Shown piece by piece: positions 24,507 through 33,177 of a stretch of 39,712 nucleotides of DNA (positions are counted from its first letter, which is position 1; the number at the start of each line of letters is the position of its first letter). The stretch comes from Deferrisomatales bacterium (lineage in GTDB: Bacteria > Desulfobacterota > Deferrisomatia > Deferrisomatales > Deferrisomataceae), in contig JAJRUI010000046.1 in the NCBI GenBank assembly GCA_024277875.1, positions 1 through 39,712 of the forward strand, read 5' to 3'. The notes under the pieces are model-generated. The model was not told the DNA's origin. It did no database searches and saw only the letters and a program-made list of their open reading frames with translations. Position numbers and translations under genes: made by a program.

Positions 24507-24520
24507 ACCGAACGATCGGT
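24507..24520. promoter_or_regulatory. Palindromic site, candidate activator or repressor site of bamB
   Basis: ACCGAACGATCGGT has perfect inverted half-sites ACCGA/TCGGT around four bases and is followed by TAATATATA, the most AT-rich stretch nearby. It lies 125 bases upstream of the -24 GG, a normal distance for an NtrC-type enhancer-binding protein. TetR-type operators also look like this. Confidence 0.5.
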
Positions 24521-24644
24521 TAATATATACCGGTGCCGTCATTCACGCCCCCTGCCGGCCGTTCGCGCCCGGGGGGGCGCCCGGGCGCCCGGAGCGAGGG
24601 GTGTGCCCGTCCAGGGGCTCTCCCCGCCGGGGGGCGGATGCTGC

Positions 24645-24660
24645 TGGCATACTGCTTGCT
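24645..24660 (+). promoter_or_regulatory. Sigma-54 (RpoN) promoter of bamB
   Basis: TGGCATACTGCTTGCT fits the -24/-12 consensus TGGCAYRNNNNTTGCW at every position, with GG at 24646-24647 and GC at 24658-24659. Predicted start is near 24671, about 40 bases before the bamB ATG. Confidence 0.8.
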
Positions 24661-24710
24661 AGCGTGTTGGCGTTGCCGGTCCACCCACAGACATTCCAGA
24701 AGGAAAAAAA

Positions 24711-26705
24711 ATGAGGTACGCGGAGACTGGGATCAACCTGGAAATCGATCTGTCCACGGGGAACATCGAGCGGGTCGTCTCCGATCCGAAGGACACCGAG
24801 CTGTACCTCGGCGGGTTGGGCACCAACGCGAAGATCCTGTGGGACCGGGTGCCCCCGGAGGTCGAGCCGTTCTCCGAGGACAACCTGCTGATCTTCAGCG
24901 CGGGCCTGCTGTGCGGCACGCCCGCCACCGGGTGCAACCGCACGATCGTCTCCACCATCTCCCCCCAGACCCAGCTGATGGCGTTCTCGATGATGGGCGG
25001 GTTCTGGGCACCGGAACTCAAGTACGCCGGCTACGACAAGGTGGTGCTGCGGGGCAAATCCCCGGACCTCGTCTACCTGTGGATCAAGGACGACAAGGTC
25101 GAGATCCGGGACGCGTCCCACCTGGCGGGCAAGGGCGCCACCGAGACCGCCGAGCTGCTCCGCCAGGAACTCGGGGAGCCCCGGGCCCAGGTGGCGGCGA
25201 TCGGCCTGGCCGGCGAAAGCCGGGTGTTCTTCGCGTCCATCGAGCAGGGCCGCTCCAGCGCGAGCCGTGGCGGCATCGGCGCGGTGATGGGGGACAAGCG
25301 GGTCAAGGCGATCGTCGTCCGCGGCACCAAGGACATCAACGTGGCCCGGCCGGACGAGTTCCTGGGGCTGTGCGACGAGGTGCTCGAGTACATCAAGTGG
25401 CGCGCCGCCAACCCGATCAAGGGGGTCATGCCGATCCTGGCGGGCCTGGGGTCGCCCCAGGAGATGGCGATCCACGACGAGAAGTGGCACACCGAGAACT
25501 TCATGTGGGGCAACTCCCGGGTCCGGAGGAAGGGCTTCTGGACCGAGGAGATCGAAAAGCAGTGGACCGAGACCATGGAGGGGGCCCGGACCCGGTTGAT
25601 CAGCTGCTACAACTGCCCGATGAAGTGCGGCGCCACGATCAGCATGTCGGGCCTGCCCACCTACATGATGAAGTGCTTCTCCAAGCTCACCTACACGATG
25701 GCGGCCATGTCCGACCTGGACTTCGGCCTGCGGATCGCCCAGCGCGCCACCGAGTACGGGGTGGACGGGTTCTCCGCGCCCCAGGTCATGGCGTTCGCCC
25801 TCGAACTGTACGACAACGGCATCCTGACCGACGAGGACATGCCCGGGCTGCCCGAGGGCAACGAGGAGCGGTTCTACTGGCTGCTGGACCGGATCGTCCG
25901 GCGCGAGGGGATCGGCGACGTCCTGGCCGACGGCACGTACTGGGCGGCCAAAAAGATCGGCAACGGCGCGGACGCCTACGCCCACAACAACATCAAGAAG
26001 CACGAGCAGCTGCCCCTGAAGCTGTCGATGCTGAACCCGATCTACTTCCTGATGTACAGCACCGGCGAGAAGATCAACATCACCCAGATCGAGGGGCAGT
26101 TCCCCCAGGCGCCGTTCCCCACCCGGGAGGAGCGCGAGGAGTTCGTCAAGGACTGGTTCCAGGTGCCGGACGACCGGTTCAAGCAGTACTTCCTGGACTG
26201 GGAACTCCGGGGCGAGAACTCGATCCCCTACTACCCGACCCCGCAGATGTGTTGCGACATCGTCGACTGGCAGGAACGGATGCATTACATCGACGACGCC
26301 CTGGGCATGTGCGCCGGGCTGTCCTCGTTCCCCCTGAAGCCCCCGTACCACATCCACAACTATCCGAAGTTCATCACGGCCGGGGCCGGGATCGAGATGG
26401 ACGAGGAGGCCCTGACCCAGGCGGCCCGGCGGTACCGGACCCTGGTCCGGGCGATCAACATCCGCCGGGGCATGCGGCGCAAGGACGAGAAGCCCCCCGA
26501 GAACCACTGGAAGAAGCGGTTCCCGGAGCTCGAAAAAGAGCTGCTGGACACCTACTACAAGTTCAAGGGCTGGAACGAGGACGGTATCCCCACCAAGGAG
26601 ACCCTGGACGAACTGGGGCTCGACTACGTGGCCGAGGAGTTCGTGGAGCGGGGGATCCTGAAGGAAGACGAAGGTGCGGAATCCGGAGAGACTGCGGCGG
26701 AATGA
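24711..26705 (+). CDS. bamB: Class II benzoyl-CoA reductase, tungsten catalytic subunit BamB
   Basis: A 664-residue member of the aldehyde:ferredoxin oxidoreductase family. BamB binds a tungsten-bis-metallopterin and one [4Fe-4S] cluster and reduces benzoyl-CoA to cyclohexa-1,5-diene-1-carbonyl-CoA without ATP. Cluster cysteines are seen in SCYNCPMKC (C299, C302, C306), with the fourth at C534 in DALGMCAGL. AOR-type blocks include LYLGGLGTNAKILWD and GGFWAPELKYAGYDKVVLRG. The residues around 530 (CCDIVDWQER to LGMC) match the pterin-binding C-terminal region. ATG at 24711 has AGAAGGA upstream. It is the first gene of the bam series and stands behind a consensus sigma-54 promoter. Assignment as BamB rather than another AOR rests on the complete bamC-bamI set that follows. 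Confidence 0.92.
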   Translation: MRYAETGINLEIDLSTGNIERVVSDPKDTELYLGGLGTNAKILWDRVPPEVEPFSEDNLLIFSAGLLCGTPATGCNRTIVSTISPQTQLMAFSMMGGFWAPELKYAGYDKVVLRGKSPDLVYLWIKDDKVEIRDASHLAGKGATETAELLRQELGEPRAQVAAIGLAGESRVFFASIEQGRSSASRGGIGAVMGDKRVKAIVVRGTKDINVARPDEFLGLCDEVLEYIKWRAANPIKGVMPILAGLGSPQEMAIHDEKWHTENFMWGNSRVRRKGFWTEEIEKQWTETMEGARTRLISCYNCPMKCGATISMSGLPTYMMKCFSKLTYTMAAMSDLDFGLRIAQRATEYGVDGFSAPQVMAFALELYDNGILTDEDMPGLPEGNEERFYWLLDRIVRREGIGDVLADGTYWAAKKIGNGADAYAHNNIKKHEQLPLKLSMLNPIYFLMYSTGEKINITQIEGQFPQAPFPTREEREEFVKDWFQVPDDRFKQYFLDWELRGENSIPYYPTPQMCCDIVDWQERMHYIDDALGMCAGLSSFPLKPPYHIHNYPKFITAGAGIEMDEEALTQAARRYRTLVRAINIRRGMRRKDEKPPENHWKKRFPELEKELLDTYYKFKGWNEDGIPTKETLDELGLDYVAEEFVERGILKEDEGAESGETAAE

Positions 26706-26738
26706 GCCCATCGGGAAATCGAAAAGGTGGTAGCTGAG

Positions 26739-27296
26739 ATGGCCGAGAAAAAGAAGAAGACGAAGATCGTCAAGCGCATCCACGTGGACGCGGACAAGTG
26801 CAACGGCTGCCGGGCCTGCGAAGTGGTGTGCTCCGCGTTCCACGCCGCGCCCAAGTACAGCAGCAACAACCCCGCGCGGTCCCGCATCCGGGTGATCACC
26901 CACCCGCTCAAGGACATCTACCTGCCCGTGTACGCGGGGGAGTACACCCCGGCCGAGTGCCTGGGGCGCAACACCTACACCCTCGACGGCAAGGAGTACG
27001 ACGAGTGCGCGTTCTGCCGGGCGTCCTGCCCGTCCCGGGACGACTTCAAGGAGCCCGACTCGGGGCTCCCCCTCAAGTGCGACATGTGCGAGAGCGAGCC
27101 GGACCTGGACGAGCCCATGTGCGTCAAGTGGTGCCTCGTGGACGCGCTCACCTACGAGGAAGTGGAGGTCGAGGTGGACGAGGACGAGGACGAGGTGAGG
27201 ATCGAGGACGTGGAACTGGGGCTGGAGTCCCTGGTGGACAAGTACGGACTCGACAAGGTGCTGGACACGATCGCGCGGCTGTCCAAGAAGGACTGA
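26739..27296 (+). CDS. bamC: Benzoyl-CoA reductase electron-transfer subunit BamC
   Basis: A 185-residue ferredoxin-type protein that carries electrons next to BamB. Cysteine sets are CNGCRACEVVC (about 23-33), CAFCRASCP (about 90-97) and CDMCESEPD to CVKWC (about 112-130), enough for three [4Fe-4S] clusters. A Lys-rich N-terminus (EKKKKTK) and a Glu/Asp-rich segment (EVEVEVDEDEDEVRIEDVE) flank the cluster region. The latter acidic tract is unusually long and could be a docking surface. ATG at 26739 follows AAGGTGG by ten bases; a GTG four codons upstream is the alternative. The gap to bamB is 33 bases. Confidence 0.88.
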   Translation: MAEKKKKTKIVKRIHVDADKCNGCRACEVVCSAFHAAPKYSSNNPARSRIRVITHPLKDIYLPVYAGEYTPAECLGRNTYTLDGKEYDECAFCRASCPSRDDFKEPDSGLPLKCDMCESEPDLDEPMCVKWCLVDALTYEEVEVEVDEDEDEVRIEDVELGLESLVDKYGLDKVLDTIARLSKKD

Positions 27297-27363
27297 TCCG
27301 GGCGGCACCTTCCACCTGCGGCCGGGTGCACCGAGGGTTCACGGCGGGGACAAGGGGTATCTC

Positions 27364-28515
27364 GTGGAGAACGTAGCCGATTACAAAGAAATCATCGAGA
27401 TCGTAAAGGACAAGGGCGGAGACGCGTTCAAGTACTGCTACCAGTGCGGCTTGTGCGACGTGGTCTGCCCGTGGAACCGCGTGCGCCCGTTCAGTATGCG
27501 CAAGATCGTCCGGCAGGCTGCGTTCGGCATGACCGAGATCGAGAACGAGGAGATCTGGCGGTGCACCACCTGCGGCACCTGCCCCCAGCGGTGCCCGCGG
27601 GATGTCAAGCAGATCGACTCCGGGGTGGCCCTGCGCAGGATCGCCACCGAGTACGGCGTGTTCCCGGAGAACGTCCGGCCGGTCCGGGCGGCCAGCGGGA
27701 ACATGAGTTCGGTGGGCAACACGCTGGGCGAGGACCGGGAGAAGCGGGGCGCCTGGGCAGAGGGCCACTCGGTGCAGCCGTTCTCCGAGGAGATGGAGCT
27801 GCTGTACTTCACCGGCTGTTACTTCAGTTACGACAGCCGGCTCAAAAAGGTGGCCGTGGCCACGGCCAACCTCCTGAACAAGGCCGGGGTGGCGTTCGGG
27901 ATCCTGGGCGCCCAGGAGAACTGCTGCGGCGAGAGCATCCGCAAGGCCGGGGACGAGGAACTGTTCCGCCGCCTGGCCCGGGAGAACATCAAGGCGTTCA
28001 TCGACAACGGCGTCAAGCGGATCCTCGTGTCGTCCCCCCACTGCTACCACACGTTCAAGAACGAGTACCCGGAGTTCATGGTCCGGTTCGAGGTGGTCCA
28101 CATCAACCAGCTGCTGCTCCAACTCCTCGAGGAGGGCCGGTTGAAACCGGCCGGGGAGGTGTCCCTCACGGTCACCTACCACGACCCGTGCTACCTGGGC
28201 CGGCACAACGGGATCTACGACGAGCCCCGCGAGATCCTGCGGCGGATTCCCGGGGTGGAACTCGTGGAGATGCCCGACTCCCGGGAGAACAGCCTGTGTT
28301 GCGGCGGCGGCGGTGGCCGGATCTGGATGGACACCCCCAAGGGCGAGCGGTTCTCGGACCTCCGGGTGGACCAGGCCGTGGGCGTGGGGGCCGGGGTGCT
28401 GGCCACGTCGTGCCCGTACTGCATCACCAATTTCGAGGACAGCCGCCTGGCCCTCGACGACAGCGACGCCCTCCGGATCAAGGACATCACCGAGATCCTC
28501 CAGGAAGTGATCTAG
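27364..28515 (+). CDS. bamD: Benzoyl-CoA reductase subunit BamD (HdrD-like)
   Basis: A 383-residue protein with two N-terminal [4Fe-4S] sets, CYQCGLCDVVCP (about 25-36) and CTTCGTCPQRCP (about 69-80). Two CCG domains of the heterodisulfide-reductase B/D type follow: TGCYFSYDSR, ENCCGESIRK and SPHCYHTF for the first, and DPCYLGRHNG with SLCCGGGGGR for the second. In the Bam complex it is proposed to belong to the HdrA-like bifurcation module. The start is GTG at 27364 with a purine-rich AAGGGG upstream. Its stop codon TAG is the first TAG of the palindromic repeat at 28512-28669, so the reading frame ends exactly at the repeat border. Confidence 0.88.
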   Translation: MENVADYKEIIEIVKDKGGDAFKYCYQCGLCDVVCPWNRVRPFSMRKIVRQAAFGMTEIENEEIWRCTTCGTCPQRCPRDVKQIDSGVALRRIATEYGVFPENVRPVRAASGNMSSVGNTLGEDREKRGAWAEGHSVQPFSEEMELLYFTGCYFSYDSRLKKVAVATANLLNKAGVAFGILGAQENCCGESIRKAGDEELFRRLARENIKAFIDNGVKRILVSSPHCYHTFKNEYPEFMVRFEVVHINQLLLQLLEEGRLKPAGEVSLTVTYHDPCYLGRHNGIYDEPREILRRIPGVELVEMPDSRENSLCCGGGGGRIWMDTPKGERFSDLRVDQAVGVGAGVLATSCPYCITNFEDSRLALDDSDALRIKDITEILQEVI

Positions 28516-28669
28516 CAGGCCGCTGAAAAAGCGGCCTGCGCGCACCCCACGGAGGGGGTGTCAAATCACCAGGGTTGAAAACCCGAGTGATTTGAAAGAC
28601 CTCGACGGGGCCGTCCCCGAGAGGTCGTGGCTGAAAACCCATGGACGGGGTTTTTCAGCAGCCTGCTAT
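28512..28669. repeat. Palindromic intergenic repeat, copy 2 (158 bp)
   Basis: The left end CTAGCAGGCCGCTGAAAAA is mirrored by the right end, which on the other strand reads ATAGCAGGCTGCTGAAAAA. The inner hairpin CAAATCAC...GTGATTTG (28562-28594) and the terminator-like AAAACCC/GGGTTTTT hairpin match copy 1. Between them is GACGGGGCCGTCCCCGAGAGG, shared with copy 3 and, with changes, copy 1. It fills most of the space between bamD and bamE and supplies the bamD stop codon. The GGGTTTTT arm could act as a Rho-independent terminator within the bam series. Confidence 0.8.
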
Positions 28670-28779
28670 CGATCAGCCGCCAGCGGCCAGCGGGTGCGGG
28701 GGACGGCGCGGATACCGGATCGGCCGCCAGCGACTCTACGACGAGGCGATGGAAAATGGAAAAAGGACAGGTGGTTGAG

Positions 28780-31700
28780 ATGCAGACGACGCGGGTTCTC
28801 AAGGGGCTCGGAGACGGCGACTTCGGGGACGTCCTGGTCGTTGGGGGCGGGATCAGCGGTATCCAGGCCGCCCTGGACCTGAGCGCCTCGGGCTTCAAGG
28901 TGTACCTGGTCGAGAAGTCGCCGTCCATCGGCGGCCACATGGCCCAGCTGGACAAGACGTTCCCGACCAACGACTGCTCTATGTGAATTCTCTCGCCCAA
29001 ACTGGTCGAGGTCGGCCGGCAGCCAAACATCGAAGTCCTGACGTACACCGAAGTCGACGCCGTCGAGGGTTCGGCAGGGGACTTCCGGGTCACCCTGAAG
29101 AAGAAGCCCCGGTACATCGACGAGGACAAGTGCACGGGATGCACCGTGTGCGTGGAGTACTGTCCTGTCCTGTACCCGGACGCGTTCAACCAGGAGATCT
29201 CCCAGAACAAGGCGGTCCACGTCTACTTCTCCCAGGCGGTCCCGCTGATCACGTACATCGACGAGAGCTGCCTGTACCTGAAAGACAAGAAGTGCGGCAT
29301 CTGTGAGACGGTGTGCCAGGCCGGGGCGATCGACTTCACCCAGACCGAGGAGAAGGTCGAGGTCAAGGTCGGGGCGATCGTCCTGACCCCCGGGTTCGAG
29401 CCGTTCGACCCCAAGGCCCTCGCCGAGTACCGGTACGGCGAGTTCGCCAACGTGATCACCAGCATGGACTACGAGCGGGTGATGTGCGCCACCGGCCCGT
29501 ACCAGGGCGAGATCCTGCGCGGGTCCGACCTGAAGCACCCCCGCCGGATCGCGTGGCTCCAGTGCGTGGGGTCGCGGCAGGTCCGGGAGGGGGCCAACAG
29601 CTACTGCTCGGCCGTGTGCTGCACCTATACCCAGAAGCAGGTGATCCTGACCAAGGAGCACGACGCGGACGTCGCGTGCACCGTGTTCCACAACGACATC
29701 CGCGCCTACGGCAAGGACTTCGAGCGGTACTACGGCCGGGCCGAGGGATTGGACGACGTCCGGTTCATCCGGAGCTACGCGTCCATCGTCCGGGAGGACC
29801 CCGAGACCAAGAACGTCACGGTCCGGTACAGCACCCCGGACGACGGGGTGAAGGAGGAGGAGTTCGACCTGGTGGTGCTGTCGGTGGGCCTCAACCCGCC
29901 CGACGAGGTCCAGGGGCTGGCGGCCAAGTTCGGCATCGAGCTGGGCGAGCACGGGTTCAGCAAGGCGGTCCCGTCCAACCCGGTGGCCACCACCCGGCCG
30001 GGGGTGTTCGTGAGCGGGGCGTTCCAGGGCCCCACAGACATCCCCGACTCGGTGTACTCGGCCAGCGCGGCCGGGGCCCAGTGCGGCGAACTGTTGGACC
30101 ACCGGCGGGGCAAGCTGGCCACCGAGCGGCGCTACCCCCTCGAGAAGGACGTCACCGCCGACCCCCTGCGCATCGGCGTGTTCGTGTGCCACTGCGGCGC
30201 GAACATCGGCCGGATCGTGGGGGTCCCGTCCGTGGTCGAGTACGTGCGCACCCTGCCCAACGTGGTGTTCGCGGACGAGCAGCTGTTCTCGTGCGCGACC
30301 AACTCGGCCAAGGACATCACCGAGGTGGTCAAGCGGGAGAACCTCAACCGGGTGATCGTGGCCGCGTGCTCCCCCCGGACCCTGGAGCCCCTGTTCCGGG
30401 ACACCCTGCGGGAGGCGGGCTTGAACCAGTACTACCTGGAGATGGCCAACATCCGGGAGCACTGCTCCTGGGTCCACGCCAAGGAAAAGGACGCCGCGAC
30501 CCAAAAGGCCAAGGACATCATCCGGATGGCCGTGGCCCGGGCCGCCCACTTGGAGCCCCTGCAGGAGTTCGACCTGCCCGTGGACAAGGCCGCCCTGGTG
30601 GTCGGGGGCGGCGTGGCCGGCATGACCACGGCCGTGCGCATCGCCGAGCAGGGCCACGAGGTGTACCTGGTGGAGAAGGAGCGCGACCTCGGGGGAATGG
30701 CCCGCAGGCTCCACACCACCCTGGAGGGGCTGGACGTCCAGGCGTTCCTGAAGGACCTGATGCGCAGGGTGTACCAGCACCCCCTGGTCCACGTGATCAC
30801 CGGAGCGACCATCACCGGCGTCTACGGGTACGTGGGCAACTTCAGGACCCGGGTCGAGAGCCGGGGCCGGGTCCGGGAGATCAAGCACGGGATCGCCGTG
30901 ATCGCCACGGGCGCCGAGGAGTACCGGCCCACCGAGTACCTGTACGGCGAGGACGAGCGGGTGATGACCCACCTGGAGGTGGAACAGGCGGTGGCCCGGG
31001 GCGACGACCGGGTGCTTGGCGCCCGGAGCGTGGTCATGATCCAGTGCGTCGGGTGCCGGCAGGAGGACCGCAACTACTGCTCCCGGGTGTGCTGCAGCCA
31101 GGCCGTGAAGAACGCCCTGAGGCTCAAGGAGAACGACCCGGACACGGACGTGTACATCCTGTTCCGGGACATGCGCACCTACGGATTCCGGGAGGACGCG
31201 TACCGGGAGGCGGCGGGCAAGGACGTGAAGTTCATCCGGTACGAGCCGGAGGCCAGGCCCGCAGTGGAGGCGGCCGGGGGCAGCCTGCGGGTCGTGGTGC
31301 GCGACCCGATCCTGGGCCAGGACCTGGCCATCGACGCGGATCTGGTGTCCCTGGCTGCGGCCGTGGTCCCGGGCGGGGACAACCAGCGGGTGTCCCAGCT
31401 GTTCCAGGTGGGGCTCGGCCCGGACGGGTTCTTCAAGGAGGCCCACGTCAAGCTGCGGCCGGTGGAGTTCGGCACGGACGGCGTGTTCCTGTGCGGCGCG
31501 GCCCAGTACCCCAAGCACCTGCCCGAGACGATCAGCCACGCCAACGGCGCGGCCGGCCGGGCCGTGGCCCTGCTGTCGAACGACACGGTGGTGGCATCGG
31601 GGTCGGTGTGCGAGGTGGACGAGGACAAGTGCGTGGCGTGCGGGGAGTGCGTGTCGGCGTGCTCCTACGGCGCGGTGGAGTTGCGCGAGACCGGCACGGG

Positions 31701-31845
31701 CCGGCGGGCCGGGGTGAACCCGGTGCTGTGCAAGGGGGACGGCCTGTGCAACGCGGTGTGCCCCACCGGGGCGATCTCGCTCAAGCACTTCACCGACGAG
31801 GAGTTCATCAGCCAGATCGACGCCGTCCTGGCGGAGGTCGGGTAG
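28780..31845 (+). CDS. bamE: Benzoyl-CoA reductase subunit BamE, HdrA-like selenoprotein
   Basis: A 1021-residue flavin/Fe-S protein of the HdrA type, read through an in-frame TGA at 28984-28986 as selenocysteine (residue 69). The context [16 protein letters not shown] equals the HdrA motif CSxCxLxPK in which Cys stands at this position. Order: FAD site [17 protein letters not shown], the Sec motif, ferredoxin sets [11 protein letters not shown] and CGICETVC, and a second HdrA-like half with [21 protein letters not shown] and FAD site [16 protein letters not shown]-terminal clusters [11 protein letters not shown] and CNAVCP follow. I chose ATG at 28780 (AGGTGG five bases ahead, like bamC); ATG at 28756 is possible. 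It is thought to take part in flavin-based electron bifurcation. Reading TGA as stop would leave a 68-residue fragment and an orphan rest. Confidence 0.9.
28984..29011 (+). promoter_or_regulatory. Selenocysteine TGA codon of bamE with candidate SECIS hairpin
   Basis: TGA at 28984-28986 is followed by TCTCG (28991-28995), which pairs with CGAGG (29007-29011; one U-G pair) around an 11-base loop containing GGT. Position and size suit a bacterial SECIS, which must lie directly after the UGA. The structure is short and should be folded computationally. Confidence 0.6.
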
Positions 31846-31897
31846 GTCGGGGGGATCCACGGGTGATCGCGTTCTCTAGCGAAGGAGGAAGGATCGC

Positions 31898-32659
31898 ATG
31901 AGCCAGGAGTACAAAGCCAAGATCCTCGGTTTCGTCTGCCACTGGTGAGGGTACGGGTCTGCGGACCTGGCTGGAGTTTCCAGACTACAGTACAACACGG
32001 ACATCAGGCTCGTGCGCGTCATGTGCACCGGCCGCGTGGACCTCGCGTTCGTGCTCCGGGCGTTCTCCAGGGGCGCGGACGGGGTGTTCATCGGCGGCTG
32101 CCGCCTGAACGAGTGCAACTACACGACCCACGGCAACTACTACGCCCTGCGGATGACCCACATCTGCAAGAAGATGCTGGGGCTGATGGGTCTGGACCCG
32201 GAGCGGCTGCGGACCGAGTTCATCTCCAGCGGCGAGGGCAACCGGTTCGCCGAGTTGATGAACGAGTTCAGCACCACGGTGCGCGGGATCGGGCCCCTGG
32301 GAGAGGCCGAGGGGATCGACGAGGACCTGTTGCGGTTCAGGCTGGACGCCGCGGCCAAACTCGTTCCGTACATCAAGCTCCTGGAACGGGAGCGGTTCCG
32401 GGTGCAGTTCGACTCCCGGGATGCGTACGACCGGTACTTCGGGAGCGAGGAGTTCGACCGGCTGTTCGCCGAGACCGTGGGCAGCCGGATGGCCATGAGC
32501 CAGATCGTGTCGCTGCTGCGGGACAAGCCCCTGGGGGTCGGCCAGATCGCCGGCGCTCTCGGCCTGACCCCGTCCGAGGTGTCCCAGCACCTGGGCAACT
32601 CCTCCCGGCACGGGCTGGTCCGGTATGACGAAGGGCAGAAGCGCTACGCCCTGGCCTGA
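31898..32659 (+). CDS. bamF: Benzoyl-CoA reductase subunit BamF, MvhD-like selenoprotein with winged-helix tail
   Basis: A 253-residue protein read through TGA at 31946-31948 as selenocysteine (residue 17). The context KILGFVCHW-U-GYGSADLAG equals the MvhD/FlpD motif CxxC, here C14-x-x-U17. The MvhD-like [2Fe-2S] domain continues with VRVMCTGRVD, GADGVFIGGCRLNECNY and HICKKML. From about residue 185 the chain changes to a winged-helix fold, seen in LGVGQIAGALGLTPSEVSQH and HGLVRYDEGQKRYALA. MvhD links hydrogenase or NADH modules to HdrA, which fits its place between BamE and BamG-I. ATG at 31898 has GAAGGAGGAAGG upstream; without read-through no start would keep the CxxU motif. Confidence 0.88.
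31946..31968 (+). promoter_or_regulatory. Selenocysteine TGA codon of bamF with candidate SECIS hairpin
   Basis: TGA at 31946-31948 is followed seven bases later by GGGTC (31955-31959), which pairs with GACCT (31964-31968; one G-U pair) closing a TGCG tetraloop. It is a compact hairpin at a distance compatible with a bacterial SECIS. Confidence 0.55.
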
Positions 32660-32714
32660 GGCGGGCGGGCCCCGGAACCGATCGGAAGATCCACGGAAGA
32701 TTCAGGGCGGAGAC

Positions 32715-33167
32715 ATGGAAAACGAACGCGTTGACCAGATCATCGACAAGCACGGCGCCGAGCCCAGCGGGCTGATCCAGATCCTGCTGGAGATCCAGAG
32801 CGAGAACAACTGGCTGCCCAAGAGCGCCCTGGAGCGGGTGGGCGAGCGGCTGGGGGTCCCCCTGACCCGGATTCAGCACATCGCCACGTTCTACAAGGCG
32901 TTCAGCCTGGTCCCGAAGGGCCGCAACAAGGTCCACATCTGCATGGGCACGGCGTGCCACGTTCGGGGCGCCCAGCGCGTGCTCGACACGGTGCAGGACG
33001 TGATCGGGATCAAGCCCGGCGAGACCGACTTGGACCTGAAGTTCAGCCTGGAGACCGTGAACTGCCTCGGCTGCTGCGCCCTGGGCCCGGTGATGGAGAT
33101 CAACGGGAAGACCCACGGCAAGCTGACCCCGGCCGAGACGGCCAACGTCCTGAAGAGTTACGAATAG
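32715..33167 (+). CDS. bamG: NuoE-like [2Fe-2S] subunit BamG
   Basis: A 150-residue NuoE/HymA-type protein with a thioredoxin-like [2Fe-2S] domain. The N-terminal helical part has SGLIQILLEIQSENNWLPKS and IQHIATFYKAFSLVPKG; the cluster cysteines are in CMGTACHVRGA (about 76-81) and NCLGCCALGP (about 117-121). Together with BamH and BamI it forms the NADH- or ferredoxin-oxidising module of the class II reductase complex. ATG at 32715 has GGCGGAG upstream. The gap to bamF is 55 bases and to bamH 10 bases. Confidence 0.9.
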   Translation: MENERVDQIIDKHGAEPSGLIQILLEIQSENNWLPKSALERVGERLGVPLTRIQHIATFYKAFSLVPKGRNKVHICMGTACHVRGAQRVLDTVQDVIGIKPGETDLDLKFSLETVNCLGCCALGPVMEINGKTHGKLTPAETANVLKSYE

Positions 33168-33177
33168 GATACGAAAC

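Noticed and set aside
28780-28986. Reading bamE as a pseudogene or frameshift because of the in-frame TGA
   Set aside because: The frame is kept on both sides, the TGA replaces a conserved Cys codon, and the same happens in bamF. Selenocysteine explains both with no damage.
28666-31860. A 1064-residue open frame on the minus strand opposite bamE
   Set aside because: It is the antisense shadow of a GC-rich gene: low-complexity composition rich in His, Asp, Val and Leu with no domain, while the plus strand encodes a complete HdrA-like protein.
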